DNA from: Actinernus sp. WN-2022
Lineage: Eukaryota; Cnidaria; Anthozoa; Actiniaria; Actinernidae
Assembly: GCA_030867875.1 (NCBI GenBank)
Contig: JAOWCC010000577.1
Span: 157,782,344-157,846,343, forward strand
Direction of reading: 5' to 3'
Length of the DNA stretch: 64,000 bases
Shown here one piece after another: positions 1-12,713 of the stretch. Below the pieces are notes generated by a model. That model was not told the origin of the DNA, searched no databases, and worked only from the letters and a program-made list of their open reading frames with translations. The position numbers and the translations under genes are program-made. Numbering within the stretch: position 1 is the stretch's first letter; each line of letters opens with the position of its first letter.

Positions 1-832
1 AGCGCGTGAAAGTTTGTATAAGCTTGAACCTGTTCAGCTGCCTCCTACTATATACTATACTCGCTACTCGATCGCGAGGTTTTGTTAACAGTTTTCCAAT
101 TACACAATTACACGGGATATATTAAGCACTGAATTATTCGTAGATGACATTCAAAATACCTACGAGAAAGAGTGGAGTGATTTTGCCATTTCCACGCCGC
201 CGCCATGTGCACTGCCACACTGAAGACAGGCCTCCTGCTAAGAAAGCACGTCTGGCAAACTGGACATTACCACGGGCGTAGCCAGCCATTTTCCCCTTTA
301 AGCCCCGAAGGTTCCTAAAGGGGTCTGGGGAAATTTTTGAAATTTTCAAGTTCTGAAACGCTATTTCCAGCGTTTTCGATGCAATATTCCTCGTCATGAT
401 TATATGTTGGGGCTCGATTGAATAGTGCAGTGGATAGGTATTCGCCGTGCTCACGCAAGGGTTAGAGTTGAGTTTCTAATAAAAGTTATACAAAAATATC
501 GCTGCCACAGCAGAACAAAAAAAAATCACCAAAATTCTTGTTAAGCCCGGGCTTAACTTAATTGAGTTACAGTAGAATCACGTTAACTTTCCACGCAATA
601 ACAATGGCAATTTCCGCTGGTTTGTTTTTTAAAACAGCAATTCTCGCTAAACTCTCGTTAACTTGCCCTTCCGTTTTTTAAAATTACTTCCCCTTGTTGT
701 TAACGGAATCTGTTGTACATTATTTTTTAGAAGTTTAAAAAAAAATCAACACAGAATCTGTTTAGTGACAAAGCCATTCGGTTATTTATTTCGGTGAAGC
801 AAGTTAGGTTCAGTAACCAACTGTAACCAGTT
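1..832. other. No recognisable gene
   Basis: AT-rich sequence without a recognisable domain on either strand. A minus-strand open stretch at 134-454 has no family resemblance that I can see. A perfect 16-bp palindrome, TTAAGCCCGGGCTTAA, lies at 541-556. Several poly-A/T runs are present. Confidence 0.5.
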
Positions 833-989
833 CCAGTTCGCGGTCAATTCCGACATTTTGAAAGGGTGCAAACATGGCGCAAAATACAGTGTTTGTTGGG
901 AATCCGGTGCCAAATAATTTCAAGAAAATAGAATTTCTGAAATATTGACTGTCTGAAAAACTTTATAAGATACCAGGTAAAAGATAAAC
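833..989 (+). repeat. Partial copy of the palindromic MITE family at 12714-13456
   Basis: From CCAGTTCGCGG at 833 through GGTGCAAACATGGCGC to the ACCAGGTAAAAG motif near 975, this closely parallels the left arm of the element at 12714-13456. Only the left arm is present, and it directly precedes a LINE tail, so it is a truncated or decayed copy. Seen by direct comparison within the window. Confidence 0.7.
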
Positions 990-1039
990 TGATAATATAA
1001 TAAATACATATTATTAGGAGCATTATACTGCAACTCAAT

Positions 1040-1290
1040 GCTTTCAGTTACAGATAACCATAAAAAAAATTACAACTATGTACATCAACTTGAGAATGTG
1101 GATAAATTATACATAAAATAGAGTTTCTATGGTACATAAAATAATCAATTACAACAGGATTTGAATTGTGCTAATGAGTTAAGTTGCCTAATGTGTTCTG
1201 AAAGTAAGTTCCAGAGCCTAGGAGCCACAACTGAAAACGCTCTGTCACCATAGTTACAAGTACGTGATCTGTAAGGACACGATTAGGCTG
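1040..1290 (-). mobile_element. LINE 3' end fragment (reverse-transcriptase C-terminal end)
   Basis: Read on the minus strand, the segment translates to a run including YGDRAFSVVAPRLWN followed by a short FKS-type end. This is the usual C-terminal signature of CR1/L2-like non-LTR retrotransposon ORF2 proteins, where an 'A(A)P(K/R)LWNSLP' block precedes the stop. Only the last about 50 residues and 3' untranslated sequence remain. The upstream part is interrupted at 1299 by the TIR element that begins at 1300. Confidence 0.6.
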
Positions 1291-1299
1291 ATAGGACTC

Positions 1300-2304
1300 T
1301 AAGGCCTACGGCAAACGTCGAACTTAAGTCGCGCCGATCCTATTAAAAATAGGTTCGGTAGAAGATCGACTTAAGGCCGACGTGGCAGCAAACGTCGAAC
1401 ATATGTCGATCTTAATTCACTTGCGCCTAATTAAATCACGGGAACTAACACATGCCCTGGCGCATTTCACTTTTCGCCCGCGGCTAATGATATGGCGAAA
1501 TACAGCGCTCGGACGAATCTAAGAAAGGCCTTTCTGTGGAAAATGTTGTCCAAAACAGAAACAGAAGAATGGCGTTCTACACAGCACTCGGTGCCGTGTA
1601 TAGGAGACGATGGTTGTTACTGCAAGTGGCGTTATTAGCCGTGTTTCTAGCGTTTGCGATTCACCCATTGAATCCTCATGCCGCAGTTTTCAACGACATT
1701 CTGGATGGTTTGACTTCATATGGTAGAAGCGTTTCAAAGCGAGCTATATCGCAACATTCGCAATAGCCAATGCTTCTGCCGGTATTCCGGCCAGCCAGGC
1801 ACATCTTCATTAATTTTGATCGAATACTGAGCGTTTATTACAAAAGGGCATTTCGCATTTAAGGCAAATGTATCTTGTCACGTTAAAGAACGAACTACAC
1901 ATTTCCGGCTGAGCGTCATGCGACAAGGACTTCCGAAGGCCGCCATTTCGCCTTCGAAATCGCCTTTGTACAGCGCATGCTCCCCAGGGGGGGAATCAGT
2001 GTTTGGGAGTTGGAGGAGACGTTGTTTTTACGGTTTTGGCACAATCCATACGATTTGCATCATTTATTTATTATTTTACATAATTTATGAATTTAGTTCG
2101 GCGCGTGTTAAGAACGTTTGCCGTAAAGTCGCACCAGAGTCGTAATTCCCGACTTGGCTACTCGAACCTCATGCCGGACTCGTACCTATTGAATAGGTCG
2201 ATCTCAATTTCGGCAAACGTCGTACTATCCATGAGCCTATTTCAAAAATAATAGGTTCGACTGAATTAAGTTTATGGCTAGTTCGACGTTTGCCGTAGGC
2301 CTTA
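1300..2304. mobile_element. 1.0-kb DNA transposon-like element with perfect 24-bp TIRs
   Basis: The sequence beginning TAAGGCCTACGGCAAACGTC at 1300-1323 is repeated exactly in inverse orientation at 2281-2304, bounding a 1005-bp unit. Smaller inverted motifs (the ACGTCGAAC and CTATT/AATAG blocks) recur near both ends. An open frame of 76 codons at 1536-1766 (plus) has a hydrophobic stretch around residues 28-42 but no transposase motif. No convincing target-site duplication is visible. It is probably non-autonomous, and the superfamily is unassigned. Confidence 0.7.
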
Positions 2305-2329
2305 GGCCTAAGGGACTTGAATTATTTCG

Positions 2330-3612
2330 TCAAAGTGACAACGACTTGAGACTTAGAATTATTTCGTCAAAGTGGTTGTCCCGTTGTCCCGTTGTCCCGG
2401 TCTCTCAGCTATACTCATTAGTATGCATACAATTTTGTTGTCCCGTTGTCCTTGGACAGTGGGACAACGACTTGAGACTTAGAATTATTTCGTCAAAGTG
2501 GTTGTCCCGTTGTCCTGGGACAGTGGGACAACGACTTGAGACTTAGAATTATTTCGTCAAATTGGTTGTCCCGTTGTCCCGGTTTCTCAGCTATACTCAT
2601 TAGTATGCATAAATAATGGTTGAGTCCCGTTGTCCTGGGACAGTGGGACAACGACTTGAGACTTAGAATTATTTCGTCAAAGTGGTTGTCCCGTTGTCCT
2701 GGGACAGTGGGACAACGACTTGAGCTTAGAATTATTTCGACGAAGTGGTTGTCCCGTTGTCCCGGGACAGTGGGACAACGACTTGAGACTTAGAATTATT
2801 TCGTCAAATTGGTTGTCCCGTTGTCCCGTTGTCCCGGTTTCTCAGCTATACTCATTAGTATGCATAAATAATGGTTGTCCCGTTGTCCTGGGACAGTGGG
2901 ACAACGACTTGAGACTTAGAATTATTTCGTCAAAGTGGTTGTCCCGTTGTCCCGTTGTCCCGGCCTCTCAGCTATACTCATTAGTATGCATACAATTTTG
3001 TTGTCCCGTTGTCCAGGGACAGTGGGACAACGACTTGAGACTTATAATTATTTCGTCAAAGTGGTTGTCCCGGGACAGTGGGACAACGACTTGAGACTTA
3101 GAATTATTTCGTCAAATTGGTTGTCCCGTTGTCCCGTTGTCCCGGTTTCTCAGCTATACTCATTAGTATGCATACATAATGGTTGAGTCCCGTTGTCCTG
3201 GGACAGTGGGACAACGACTTGAGACTTAGAATTATTTCGTCAAAGTGGTTGTCCCGTTGTCCTGGGACAGTGGGACAACGACTTGAGCTTAGAATTATTT
3301 CGACGAAGTGGTTGTCCCGTTGTCCCGGGACAGTGGGACAACGACTTGAGACTTAGAATTATTTCGTCAAATTGGTTGTCCCGTTGTCCCGTTGTCCCGG
3401 TTTCTCAGCTATACTCATTAGTATGCATAAATAATGGTTGTCCCGTTGTCCTGGGACAGTGGGACAACGACTTGAGACTTAGAATTATTTCGTCAAAGTG
3501 GTTGTCCCGTTGTCCCGTTGTCCCGGCCTCTCAGCTATACTCATTAGTATGCATACAATTTTGTTGTCCCGTTGTCCCGGGACAGTGGGACAACGACTAG
3601 AGACTTAGAATT
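2330..3612. repeat. GTTGTCCC/GGGACAAC satellite with 563-bp higher-order period
   Basis: About 1.28 kb is built from short modules: GACAACGACTTGAGACTTAG, AATTATTTCGTCAAAGTGG, runs of GTTGTCCC, and CTCAGCTATACTCATTAGTA followed by TGCAT. The GTTGTCCC and GGGACAGTGGGACAAC parts are inverted to one another, so each module can fold into a hairpin. A block beginning near 2720 recurs almost unchanged 563 bp later near 3283, which shows a second-level duplication. Plus-strand open frames here simply read through the satellite and are not genes. Confidence 0.9.
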
Positions 3613-5863
3613 ATTGGGAAAGGTCTTCCTCTTGTGCTGGTGTATCACTATACTCAACACACGCGATGTCATTTGGTGCTTTTCAATGAATATTCAAGAG
3701 AGGGAAAGAATGACGTCATGTGGTGCCTTGCTACACCAAGAAACCCCCAGAAGAATGCATTCAGTGTTTTACTCAGTAAACAAAGCATTCACAATTTTCT
3801 ACTTTCACGACAGTTACTCTACAGATTCATATTGATTACGGTGTTGCAAAAGCATGTCCGATTATTTACGATATTATAGGTTCTATTTCTAATTTCTTTA
3901 GCAAATTGTAAGCGTCTGTTTACGATAATTCCAAACTCAGTCAGTCAGTGTTTCAGATTAACTGGATTTATAATTTCGCTAAATTGTGGTCAAAAGTCGA
4001 TGCGTGCTTGCTTGCTATAAACTGAACGTTTCTAAAATTATTAGCCTGATGAAAGAGCAGATAATCCGGTCAGTTCCCTAGGTATGTTATCTAGCTATAC
4101 ATGAATATGAACTACAGGGAACGAGTATTTATAAGGTAAGCGAAGTTTCCTACGGGATTGTTAATTTATTGTAATTTTTGGAAGACTTCCATGCTCGCCG
4201 ATCCGGCTACAAACTGAATGGAATACGGCTTCATTTCCTTTGATAGTTTCACGAAATTCAGGTCACTCTAGCTTCTTTTCACAGCTTCCAGGTCACATCC
4301 GAATTTCTTACGGGTCTGGCTTAATACAGCCTACAGTTTCCCAGTCAAATCCAAATTACACTCCGTAGCTTATATTAATAATAAAATTCAAAGTTCATTT
4401 TCTCGAGTCTTCAAGTCAGATCAGGTCAGACCCGTCCCAAACCAGTCCGGGTAGTAAGTTTATGGAGCAACACATAATTCAGAGCCATAATTCAGAGTGT
4501 TGAAGCTTCGCATCCATCGCCCCTCTTTCTTTGTTGAAATCAAGGTGGAGCGATGAAAATCCGTGAGGAGCTGGAACCGAATCTTAAAATAGCATCGTGA
4601 CGTCCACTGAGCCAAAAATAGATTAGCGCAGACTATCATAGGGTACGGAGATCAGTTCTCTTAAGTGATGGTCTCTTGTTTTACGCTTTTGTGATTTTAT
4701 TCCCTTTGGAATAATTGCAACTCAACAATAGCGGGAAACCGTTCTAAAAATAATCTTACTTGTGAAAACGCTGTGACATAGACCTAGTATGCGGGATGGA
4801 CGCTCCTAGTTATGGGCTCCTGGCGATCAACAATAAAATGAGTTTTAAATGAGCCGAACTCCTGAATCGGATGTAATTCCACTTGCTAAGATTCATTCGC
4901 CTTGAACGCGGGAGACCGAGGTCTGAGTCCTCGCCGGCGAACCACACCTTCATTTAGTATATGTCTTTCATGCCTTTACTTACACAGTACCGTCACTCTG
5001 TCGTTTGTTCCTATCAAAATCAGGTCTGAACCAGATGTAACAGCGGATGTTTTGTTTTTTATTTAATAAGACAGGATCCATTGCGTTGATTAGGACTTTT
5101 ACAAAAATAACTGCAGCCAGGCATAGACGCCCAGCTGCAGCCTGATCCAAGCAAGACAAGCTTGGCTCGCTGATACATTATATAAGCTCTTGCAAGAAAA
5201 GTCATCGTTTATACTATAAAACATTAGTCTAAAAATTAAAAATACCCCCGGCTGGTCTTTATATAAACATTAAACCAACACGAACTCTGATCAGACTGCG
5301 AACAAAATAAAACCGGCGAGCATGGCTATGATTTGAAATTGCACCGCGACGTTCTTAATTATCGGCTAATTCTGTTGCTTATTTTGTGGGCTGCTCACAG
5401 TGATTTTTGTTTTTTTCTCAAAAAGCTTTTTTTCTATGGTTCATTAATTTGGAAAGAACATAGCTTGGCTTGATTATACCAAAATATTTCGACTACTCAC
5501 TTTTGATTTTTATTGTCTTGATAGTCGACTGAGGTTGGTGGTCTCTATCGACCAACAACCCAATAATTTTCGAGCTTGCAGTCTAATAGACCTTCTAATA
5601 GACCATGATGCAAAGTTTTTTTCATTTCATATCTTTGTAGTATTTAGAAAAAAAAAATTAACGACTTCTAAAGCCTTAATTCTTAAACTATCTAAAATTA
5701 AACAATTTTCTGATTTTTTTTATAAAAAGCGTCTAAATTGGAGTTTGGCGCTGCGTTTGCGTCTCGGACATGCGCAGCGCGTGCCATAATGGTGAGACAG
5801 TCTGTAGGCATCAATAATGATAGGAGGTTTACATTGACATTTCACCCTACTGGGGTACGGGAG
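3613..5863. other. No recognisable gene
   Basis: AT-rich unique-looking sequence. No domain, strong splice chain or RNA gene was found on either strand. Open stretches at 3572-3879 and 5535-5789 lack family features. Confidence 0.45.
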
Positions 5864-5983
5864 GTCAGTGATCGGTTGTGGAGACATCCCTCATACAGAC
5901 ACTAGCATGGCACTGATTAATAAAACATCAATGTCGGTATATCTGGTATTAATAAAAATTAATAAAAATTATTTTGGCGATAC

Positions 5984-6086
5984 GACATATTTTGGCCGAG
6001 AAAATCGAATAGTTTATGTAAATCCTGGCGAAATCTATATCAGATTTACAGATTGATTTCCTTTGTTTTTGCTTAATGAATTATTT
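5984..6086 (+). repeat. Dispersed repeat, inverted partner at 16841-16957
   Basis: The segment containing TTTTGGCCGAGAAAATCGAA and TATCAGATTTACAGAT, ending in a GAATTATT block, matches the reverse complement of 16841-16957 almost base for base. The second copy carries a short extra segment. An open frame (5868-6056) covers it but is explained by the repeat. Confidence 0.7.
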
Positions 6087-8045
6087 CTGTATCCAACAAG
6101 CACTATAGTGTCTAAGTACGGACTGAATATCTAATCAGGTCTATACTGGAGTAAACAAAGGCCATCACGTGGTACCATTCAGCGCACAGGATTGGCTAGC
6201 ACCTTATGAATTATTAATGAGGTCAAGAAGGGGATTCATAAAAAACAACTGAGCCACGAAAAATTACATTTTCAACAGACTTGAAATGATTCTGAACAAC
6301 TGGAGCAGAAAGAAGCAATCCCCCAAATACTTGAAATGGAAAAACATTGTGTAAGAAGTCTATTGTTAAAAGCGTTCATATAAAAACAGAAAGTTTGTTG
6401 AATCTAAATGACGAATGAATGTCATATTAGGTAAAGCAGTCTATCGTTAAAAACGTTCATATGAAAACAGAAAGTTCTTTAAACCTACATACTATAGACT
6501 ATAAACCTTCTTCGAGGCTTTTTGTTGAACCTAAATGACGAATGAATCTCATATCGATAAGAACGTGCTGATATAAATCATGTATACAAACACAATCCCC
6601 GTGTGTGACGTCACACTAACAGGTGAAGTGTAAGCCGCTTCTAAGACTATAGCATCTGATTTCTTTATAACAGCAGGGAAAACGGTTGTTTTCTTTTCTC
6701 TTTATTAACTCGATGACTGCTTGGACTCAAACAAGTGGCCGGACACGTGCAATTATTTAAGTTGTTTGTCGATATTTTTACAAGACAGAACTTTGCATAG
6801 AAGCATTAATTTCACCATATACTCATAATTTAAGAAGGTTAACTTTGGACATGGAACATTTAACAACTGAGTTCAAAGAAAACGCTGGTCGCAACAAAAA
6901 TTGCCAAAAGCATTGTTCCAAACTTTAGAAGTGCACCTTTCTTATATTTGCGTTATATTGGCTATATACAAGGCTTTCATGCCAACTTTGATGGAAAAAA
7001 ATAATACTGGTCGACAGTTCTGGTAGTTATAATTTTCTTCGTTGTCAAACTCCATTCCACTGATTTTCGCGAGCCAACACTTGAACAACCTATTCAAAAT
7101 GAGACTCAGTCAAATAACAAACCAACGACCACCCACACGTCATAAAATATAAAACAGACGAGTAATTAAACGAGCGTGTTTTCTCTCTTTTTTTATGCTT
7201 CATTTAGGTATATTATATCGATCGGCCGACCTTTCAAGGCAAGCTGCGCTAACGAGGGAATAGGAAGTGTTTGTATATTACTGAGGAAATGGCAGCGTTT
7301 TATTTATATTCGACCAGCTTGCTATTTCTATTTGTTTTGATTATGTGGGCTGCGCTCACTTTTTCAATTGTGTGAACACAAGTTTAATGTTATTATAACT
7401 ATTATGGGAAAGAATGGCCGAAAGCTTTTATCAGAAAAGAAAGTACATGTACATATGACATTGAACGCTTTAGTTGGAGGACATTGTATCTACTGTACTG
7501 TACTTTTCATGCGGTCTTTTTCCTTCACAGAAGCGACCGATATATACACATCCAATATTTATTCTCTTCCGATATGACGGCTCGCCATCGCCCTCAGGAA
7601 TAGTACGATAAAAACACAACTGAAATTTGGCGTAATATATTATCCCTCATACAATCCATCTTAAGAGGGTTATTGAAAATAAAGCCAACCAGAATTAGCG
7701 ACCTGCCACTAGGGATAAAAATGCTTTTATAAAAAAGTTATTTCATATGGGGGCTTGTCACGAAGAAGTATATTCAAGAATAAAACATCAGAAATAATTA
7801 CTGAAAATTGAGGCTATAAATCCAGTTGTTGTTTTCCACATCAGTGTGCTTGAACTAGGTTGGGGATAGCACCGATAAAAGTTCATTTTAAACGAGCCGG
7901 GAGATGTTTTTATAAACAGTGGATAAATTACCCTGAATAGAGAGAGACGCTTGTAAATATATGGGAATACTTTGACAAATAGCTTCAAACCAGACATAAT
8001 AAGACTCCATTTGTTAAATTTGTTCTGTCCCCTATTATAATCAGA
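6087..8045. other. No gene; short imperfect duplication at 6340-6560
   Basis: The only structure seen is an imperfect duplication. The CGTTCATAT..AAAACAGAAAG block and the AACCTAAATGACGAATGAAT block each occur twice, roughly 80-130 bp apart, between 6355 and 6550. The rest is AT-rich with no recognisable coding sequence. Confidence 0.45.
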
Positions 8046-8503
8046 GGTCCGTACTGTAAGTTATGGCCCGCGCGCTTTATAGGCGTATCGTTGTTTACGT
8101 TTTTTCCTCATTAGCATATATCAAACTTCAAGCGACGTACAAACAAACAAACAAACAAACAGAGTCCATAAATCGAAAGAGACTTTCGCACTTGATAATC
8201 ACCAATAATTTGAGAGTGATATTGAGGAATGAGCGTTTAAAAATCTCAAAATTTACAAAGAATGTATGGCTGTCAGAAACTCTTTTTACAGTTTTGAAAA
8301 ATCAATTTAACCGTAAATATTTAACATATCAATTTCAAATTTTCGGTGATTACTAAAATTAAAATTCTCTTTCAACTGATGTAGTCTGTTTGTTTGTAGC
8401 TTGAAGTATAATTTATGCTAATGAGGGGAAAATGTAAACAATGACGTCAGCAAGGATTCGCCTATATGGGGACAACGAGGATCAATAACTTAAAGTACGG
8501 ACC
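8046..8503. mobile_element. MITE with GGTCCGTACT terminal inverted repeats
   Basis: GGTCCGTACT-GTAAGTTAT at 8046 is inverted at 8484-8503 as ATAACTTAAAGTACGGACC. Further in, the GTTTAC..TTTTCCTCATTAGCATA block (about 8093-8120) pairs with TATGCTAATGAGGGGAAAA.. near 8411. A (CAAA)n microsatellite lies at 8141-8161. The plus-strand frame at 8063-8356 is contained in the element and has no transposase features. Confidence 0.75.
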
Positions 8504-8575
8504 GAGCAAACTAGTTTAATAAGATGTTTCTTATATGGCTCAAAAGTAGTGAAAACCAGATTTGCTACGATTTTG

Positions 8576-8975
8576 CAGTCCGTACGGTAAGGTATACCAC
8601 ACCGCGGCAAAACGTCACGCGCATGCGTATTTGCTATTCTTGTCCGCGCGCGGCCGCCCCCAGTTTCCCGCGAAAACTGAAATGAAACAACAGGCACATG
8701 CTGTGATTTTAACTTTTCTGCTTAAAAGTATTCATTTGTGAACTGTTTTGTCAAAAACTAAGAAAACTACTTAAAAGCTAAGCCTAAGACTTTAACAGGT
8801 TGAAGTTTTCTTAATTTGTAATTCATTGTGAGTTTACTAAGTTATAAAATTATTTACTAAAAAGTTGAAACCCTCGGTAATTTGTAATTGATAGCGGAGC
8901 CTTCGTTCTTTTGGCCAGCGGAGCATACCGTTTTGCCGCGGTGTGAAGGTATACATACGTATGGACCGTAGACTG
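8576..8975. mobile_element. MITE with CACACCGCGGCAAAACG inverted ends
   Basis: The left end (8576-8615) reads CAGTCCGTACGGT..GTATAC then CACACCGCGGCAAAACG. The right end (about 8928-8975) is its inverse with a few changes. The interior holds a GGCCAGCGGAGC/TCGTTCTTT block that recurs, inverted, at 50200-50515. The 400-bp size and lack of coding sequence indicate a non-autonomous DNA element. Confidence 0.75.
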
Positions 8976-10628
8976 ACCAATTACAGCTCACGAAGTTACC
9001 TAGCCAGATAATAAACGATATAATATGTCATTCGAAAGACTTGGGAACAATACGCGTGTACAAAGGGTGGTTCAGCCCTTTTAAACATGTCTGAACAAAT
9101 TAAGCCTGACAAAGCTGACAAAATAATGGTGAAAAGGATTGAGAATGTAGCAACCAATGTAAGTTTGTGAAGGTAGTAAAAAGAAACGCTCGGCTTAATA
9201 AACGAGTAAAATGTGACGAACTTTTGCTAGGTACACAGCCGGTCCATAAAAGAGAAGTGAAGATTTGTAAATAACAAAGCCCTTTAAACTTGCCAAATAT
9301 TTAGATTTTCAAACAAGAGGCCTTTACCATAAATTGATCGACTGGAGTGGAACGGAGGTGAACTTAAATTTGGACCAAGTACTCACGAAAGGATTATATT
9401 TTGTGCGTTTACAGGCAGTACATCATGGGGTATTGAACAACAATACGACTTATAGAAAGTTGCAGATCGTTGCATTCAACTATACATGTACGTTCGTAAA
9501 CTCGTTCAAACAGAGCATGAAAAAATGAGAAAACCAGTAAAAAACGGCAGTTCCTAGAAGTTAAAGATAATTGAATTCGAGCTTAAATTAAAAAAAGCGG
9601 GGGTTGTGACGTAAAAAACACTAAGGATGAGTAATTTTAAAAAATGTAGTTGAAAGAATTTAAAGAAATCAAGCAATAAAGTGTCAATATCTGGGATGTG
9701 CAATAACAAAAGATAATTAGAAAACACGCAGGAAATAATTTCGTCATTAGAAAGGGCCTTTAGATAGGAAAAGAGAGATAGAGCTGATGCTTATCTGTCA
9801 GATCATCTAGTAGTATATGATAGTGCAATAGGTAGATCAACTATTAGTATTCCCAGCTGAACATGATGCTAAAAATCACGTTAGCAGAGGTGATTTTTTT
9901 ACCCAGAAAAATATTAGCTGCCAAGCTATATATACTAATTTAATAATTATGTGATGGTGTTGTAAAAAGAGGAAAAGCTTTTGAACCTGTCGCATAAACT
10001 AGCTAAGATATTCTTACCTGCAATGCTGGAGATAATTGAAATTAATAGGATGAAGAAGAAGAAATCTCTTGTCTAACGATAGGCGTCCAAACAATGAAAT
10101 TAAGTGACTCTGAACTGACTAAACAGCTGTATGCCTGAAGCTACAAAACCCAATATCTAAACATGAATAATCCGAGCCGACTCATGCTCACTTAAAATCT
10201 TAATAGATGACAGTTGATAGCAATATTAGCCAATGTGGTATAGCCAGGTTTGGGTAGTTTTTAGGCATCGTCTAGTTATTTCAAAAAATCCTTTTTGTAA
10301 AACTGTAAGTACCATGCATCTGCGTGTACAATCACAAGAAATTGTGTTAATGAATAATGAATAACTTAATGTGAATAACTCCTATTCGAGTTGTTCATTC
10401 TAAAGGAAAACAATTACTTTGTTTGTAAAGACAAATACACAGACTTAGCCTGAAGGAAGTTACTCTGCTAAGGTCGGGCACTTTTGAACCGCAAAGGAAC
10501 GTTTTTTACCTAATGGAAGTTTAGTCGGTTATTTGCTGTATCTAACTTTCTGTTATATTTTTCTATTGGTATTAAATTGACAAGGTATTGGTCTGCTGCA
10601 GTCATGGAGATGGTGGTCAAATTTTAAT
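8976..10628. other. No recognisable gene
   Basis: AT-rich sequence with no family signature. The open frame at 9334-9528 is short, is not bounded by good splice sites and is not recognised. Confidence 0.45.
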
Positions 10629-10985
10629 TAAATGGTTGAGCTCAGTTGTTAGGGCACGGTCTAGAGTGCGAGAGATCAGGGGTTCTAATCCCTGCTGAGT
10701 CCTTTGGCAGGGATGTATACTATGATTTGTCTCCCTCCTCTTCTATAGCTATACGAGGGGGACGTGAAAGAACCTGATGTGTTATTTCGAGAAAGAGTAG
10801 GGGATATGATTGTCTTCCGACACAACAGCCTGGTATTCTGATGTACTAACAACCACTCATGACTGAAAACTGCACAACAGCACATTGCCCCGTAATAGCA
10901 GTCCGTATCACAAAATAACCTTGTGAAGCGCATTTCAATATATTCATATAGAATTTGCGCTATATAAATGAATACTTTTTACCTT
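10629..10985 (+). mobile_element. tRNA-derived SINE, near full length
   Basis: The 5' part resembles a tRNA with an A-box-like TGGTTGAGCTCAGTTGTTAG and a B-box-like GGTTCTAATCC (10683-10693). The body holds CTATACGAGGGGGACGTGAA, GAAAGAGTAGGGG and CACAACAGCCTGGTATTCTG. The 3' end is AGAATTTGCGCTATATAAAT followed by GAATAC and a T-rich tail. The same body recurs at 41240-42107, in part at 12632-13500 and at 23553-23694, which defines the family within this window. Confidence 0.8.
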
Positions 10986-12631
10986 TTCTCTTTACCTTTG
11001 TTTCTACCTACCTCTCCGTTCCATTAACAACAGCAACATAAAATGCCACGATCTCATAATGTCACCCATTTCGTAACCAATCATTCGTAGCTTTGACAAA
11101 CTTGACTTGCATGCAGAACTCTCTCTACTCTGTCTTGACGGTATTTAGGTAGAGACCAGCCTAACAAGATTTAGTAGTGTCTTTGTAGCCATTTTAGAAT
11201 TGGTACTTGGTCTCCTGAGTTCTATATGCTTTTCTTGTCGAGTGCATGGATCGTATTTTTTCCGAATTTAGTCACTGAGGTTGCGAGACATTGCCTCTGG
11301 AACAACTTGAAGTGTTTTAATTTCAAACTAGAGTTGTTTTTCTGTAGATCCTCGGGGGCTGGAAACGCCAACAGCGGTGCCTTTGACGAAACTTTATAAT
11401 AATCGATATTCAGAACCTGCATGCGGCGCAAATGTGCAACACACTGATACGTTTAATAAACAACCCATTGAAAAACATTATCTTACAAAAAAACCGAGAC
11501 GTCACTTTTTTAACATGAACAATTACCTATACTGACACTTCCTTCCGAAAGCATCACCTCTCGAGTCGAAACTCTTGAATTCTATTTTATTGTTGTTTTT
11601 GGGTCAAAATTTATGGTTTTAGAATCGTGCGACTTGTTCACTGGTTGTCCTTGGCAGCTTCCGGTCATTTGTAAGTACTGTATATTGGAAAGGAAATGGA
11701 TGCACAAAACTGCCTGGAGATTTTAACATTAGAGTATGTTCCCTTATTAGCTAATGTTTCCCATAGATAACACATAAATTGAAAGGCGGAAGAAAGAACA
11801 ATTGAATTACGTAGCTGTCAGTCGATATCAAATAATAAGTAAACAACATCCAAAGTCGGTAATTTTTAGAAGTCCTTTTCAGTTCGTATTTTCATTAAAT
11901 TTTAAATAGTTCAGAATGTCGGGTTAATTAAACAGCATTTGGAATATTGTTTTTCATCAAATAGTGTAGCAAAATTATTATGAAAGTAAGTTCGTGACTC
12001 TATGAACACTGTTTGTAGGACTAGTGCAATGGGTTAGATACCTGCACTGCGCATGCGTTTGAAATTGATCAGTGAGCCCTTATCGCTCAGAGTTATTCCA
12101 TAATGATTAATGTCCCACCACTTAGACCAATGTTAATAACAAAGGAACTATTCATTTCACTTCTGAAGTAGATATTTGGCGTGATTAAGCATTTTCCGTC
12201 TTGCTTGAGCTTTACCGATTTGTGAAATGTCCCTCAAAATGTCAAACCAGAACCATCCGCCGGAATTTGATTGGTTCATCACTCTTTAGCTTTTCACACG
12301 TGAAGCATATTTTTCGCGTGCAAACTATAGATCATCTCATCGTGGTAAATGATTAGGGATCAGTTTGAGAACCATGATGACGATGACTGCGACGATGGGA
12401 CGCCAAATTTTGTATTTTTCACATCGTTTCTGCTTTTCAAATACAGGTTTTCGAAAAATAGGCTGTACTGCGAGTTTCGCGAACGCGAACGAATAACAAA
12501 TCGTTATACTTTCTTGTGTTTACGTTCTCTGCGAAAGAAAAACAAATCAAAATTATGCAGAGCATAATTTACGCAGTGCATGCTACGGGGTATATAATCT
12601 ATTACTCTGTTCCGTCTTAGTGACGTTGGCA
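10986..12631. other. No recognisable gene
   Basis: No supported coding sequence. The minus-strand frame at 11222-11431 and the plus-strand frame at 12349-12567 are short and have no recognised motif. Confidence 0.45.
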
Positions 12632-12713
12632 TTGTCTCCTTCCGGCTATTTTAATCTATATGAGGGGGGCGTAAAATAACCTGTTGTGCTATTTAGATAA
12701 AGAGTAGGGGATA
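12632..12713 (+). mobile_element. 5'-truncated SINE body, interrupted by a MITE
   Basis: CTCCTTCCGGCTATTTTAAT, then GAGGGG..GCGTAAAATAACCTG and AAAGAGTAGGGGA, match the SINE body at 10725-10805. The match stops at 12713, where the MITE at 12714-13456 begins, and resumes right after it at 13459 with TTGTCTCCTGGCACAACAGC. The tRNA-like head is missing. Confidence 0.75.

Noticed and set aside
134..454. 106-codon minus-strand frame
   Set aside because: No recognisable domain, no supporting splice sites and no repeat of the frame elsewhere; length alone is weak evidence in this much sequence.
1536..1766. 76-codon plus-strand frame inside the TIR element, as a transposase or membrane protein
   Set aside because: It has a hydrophobic stretch but no catalytic or DNA-binding motif; too short to support a function.
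2720..3600. Two similar plus-strand frames that look like a protein repeat family
   Set aside because: They are translations of the GTTGTCCC satellite and its 563-bp duplication.
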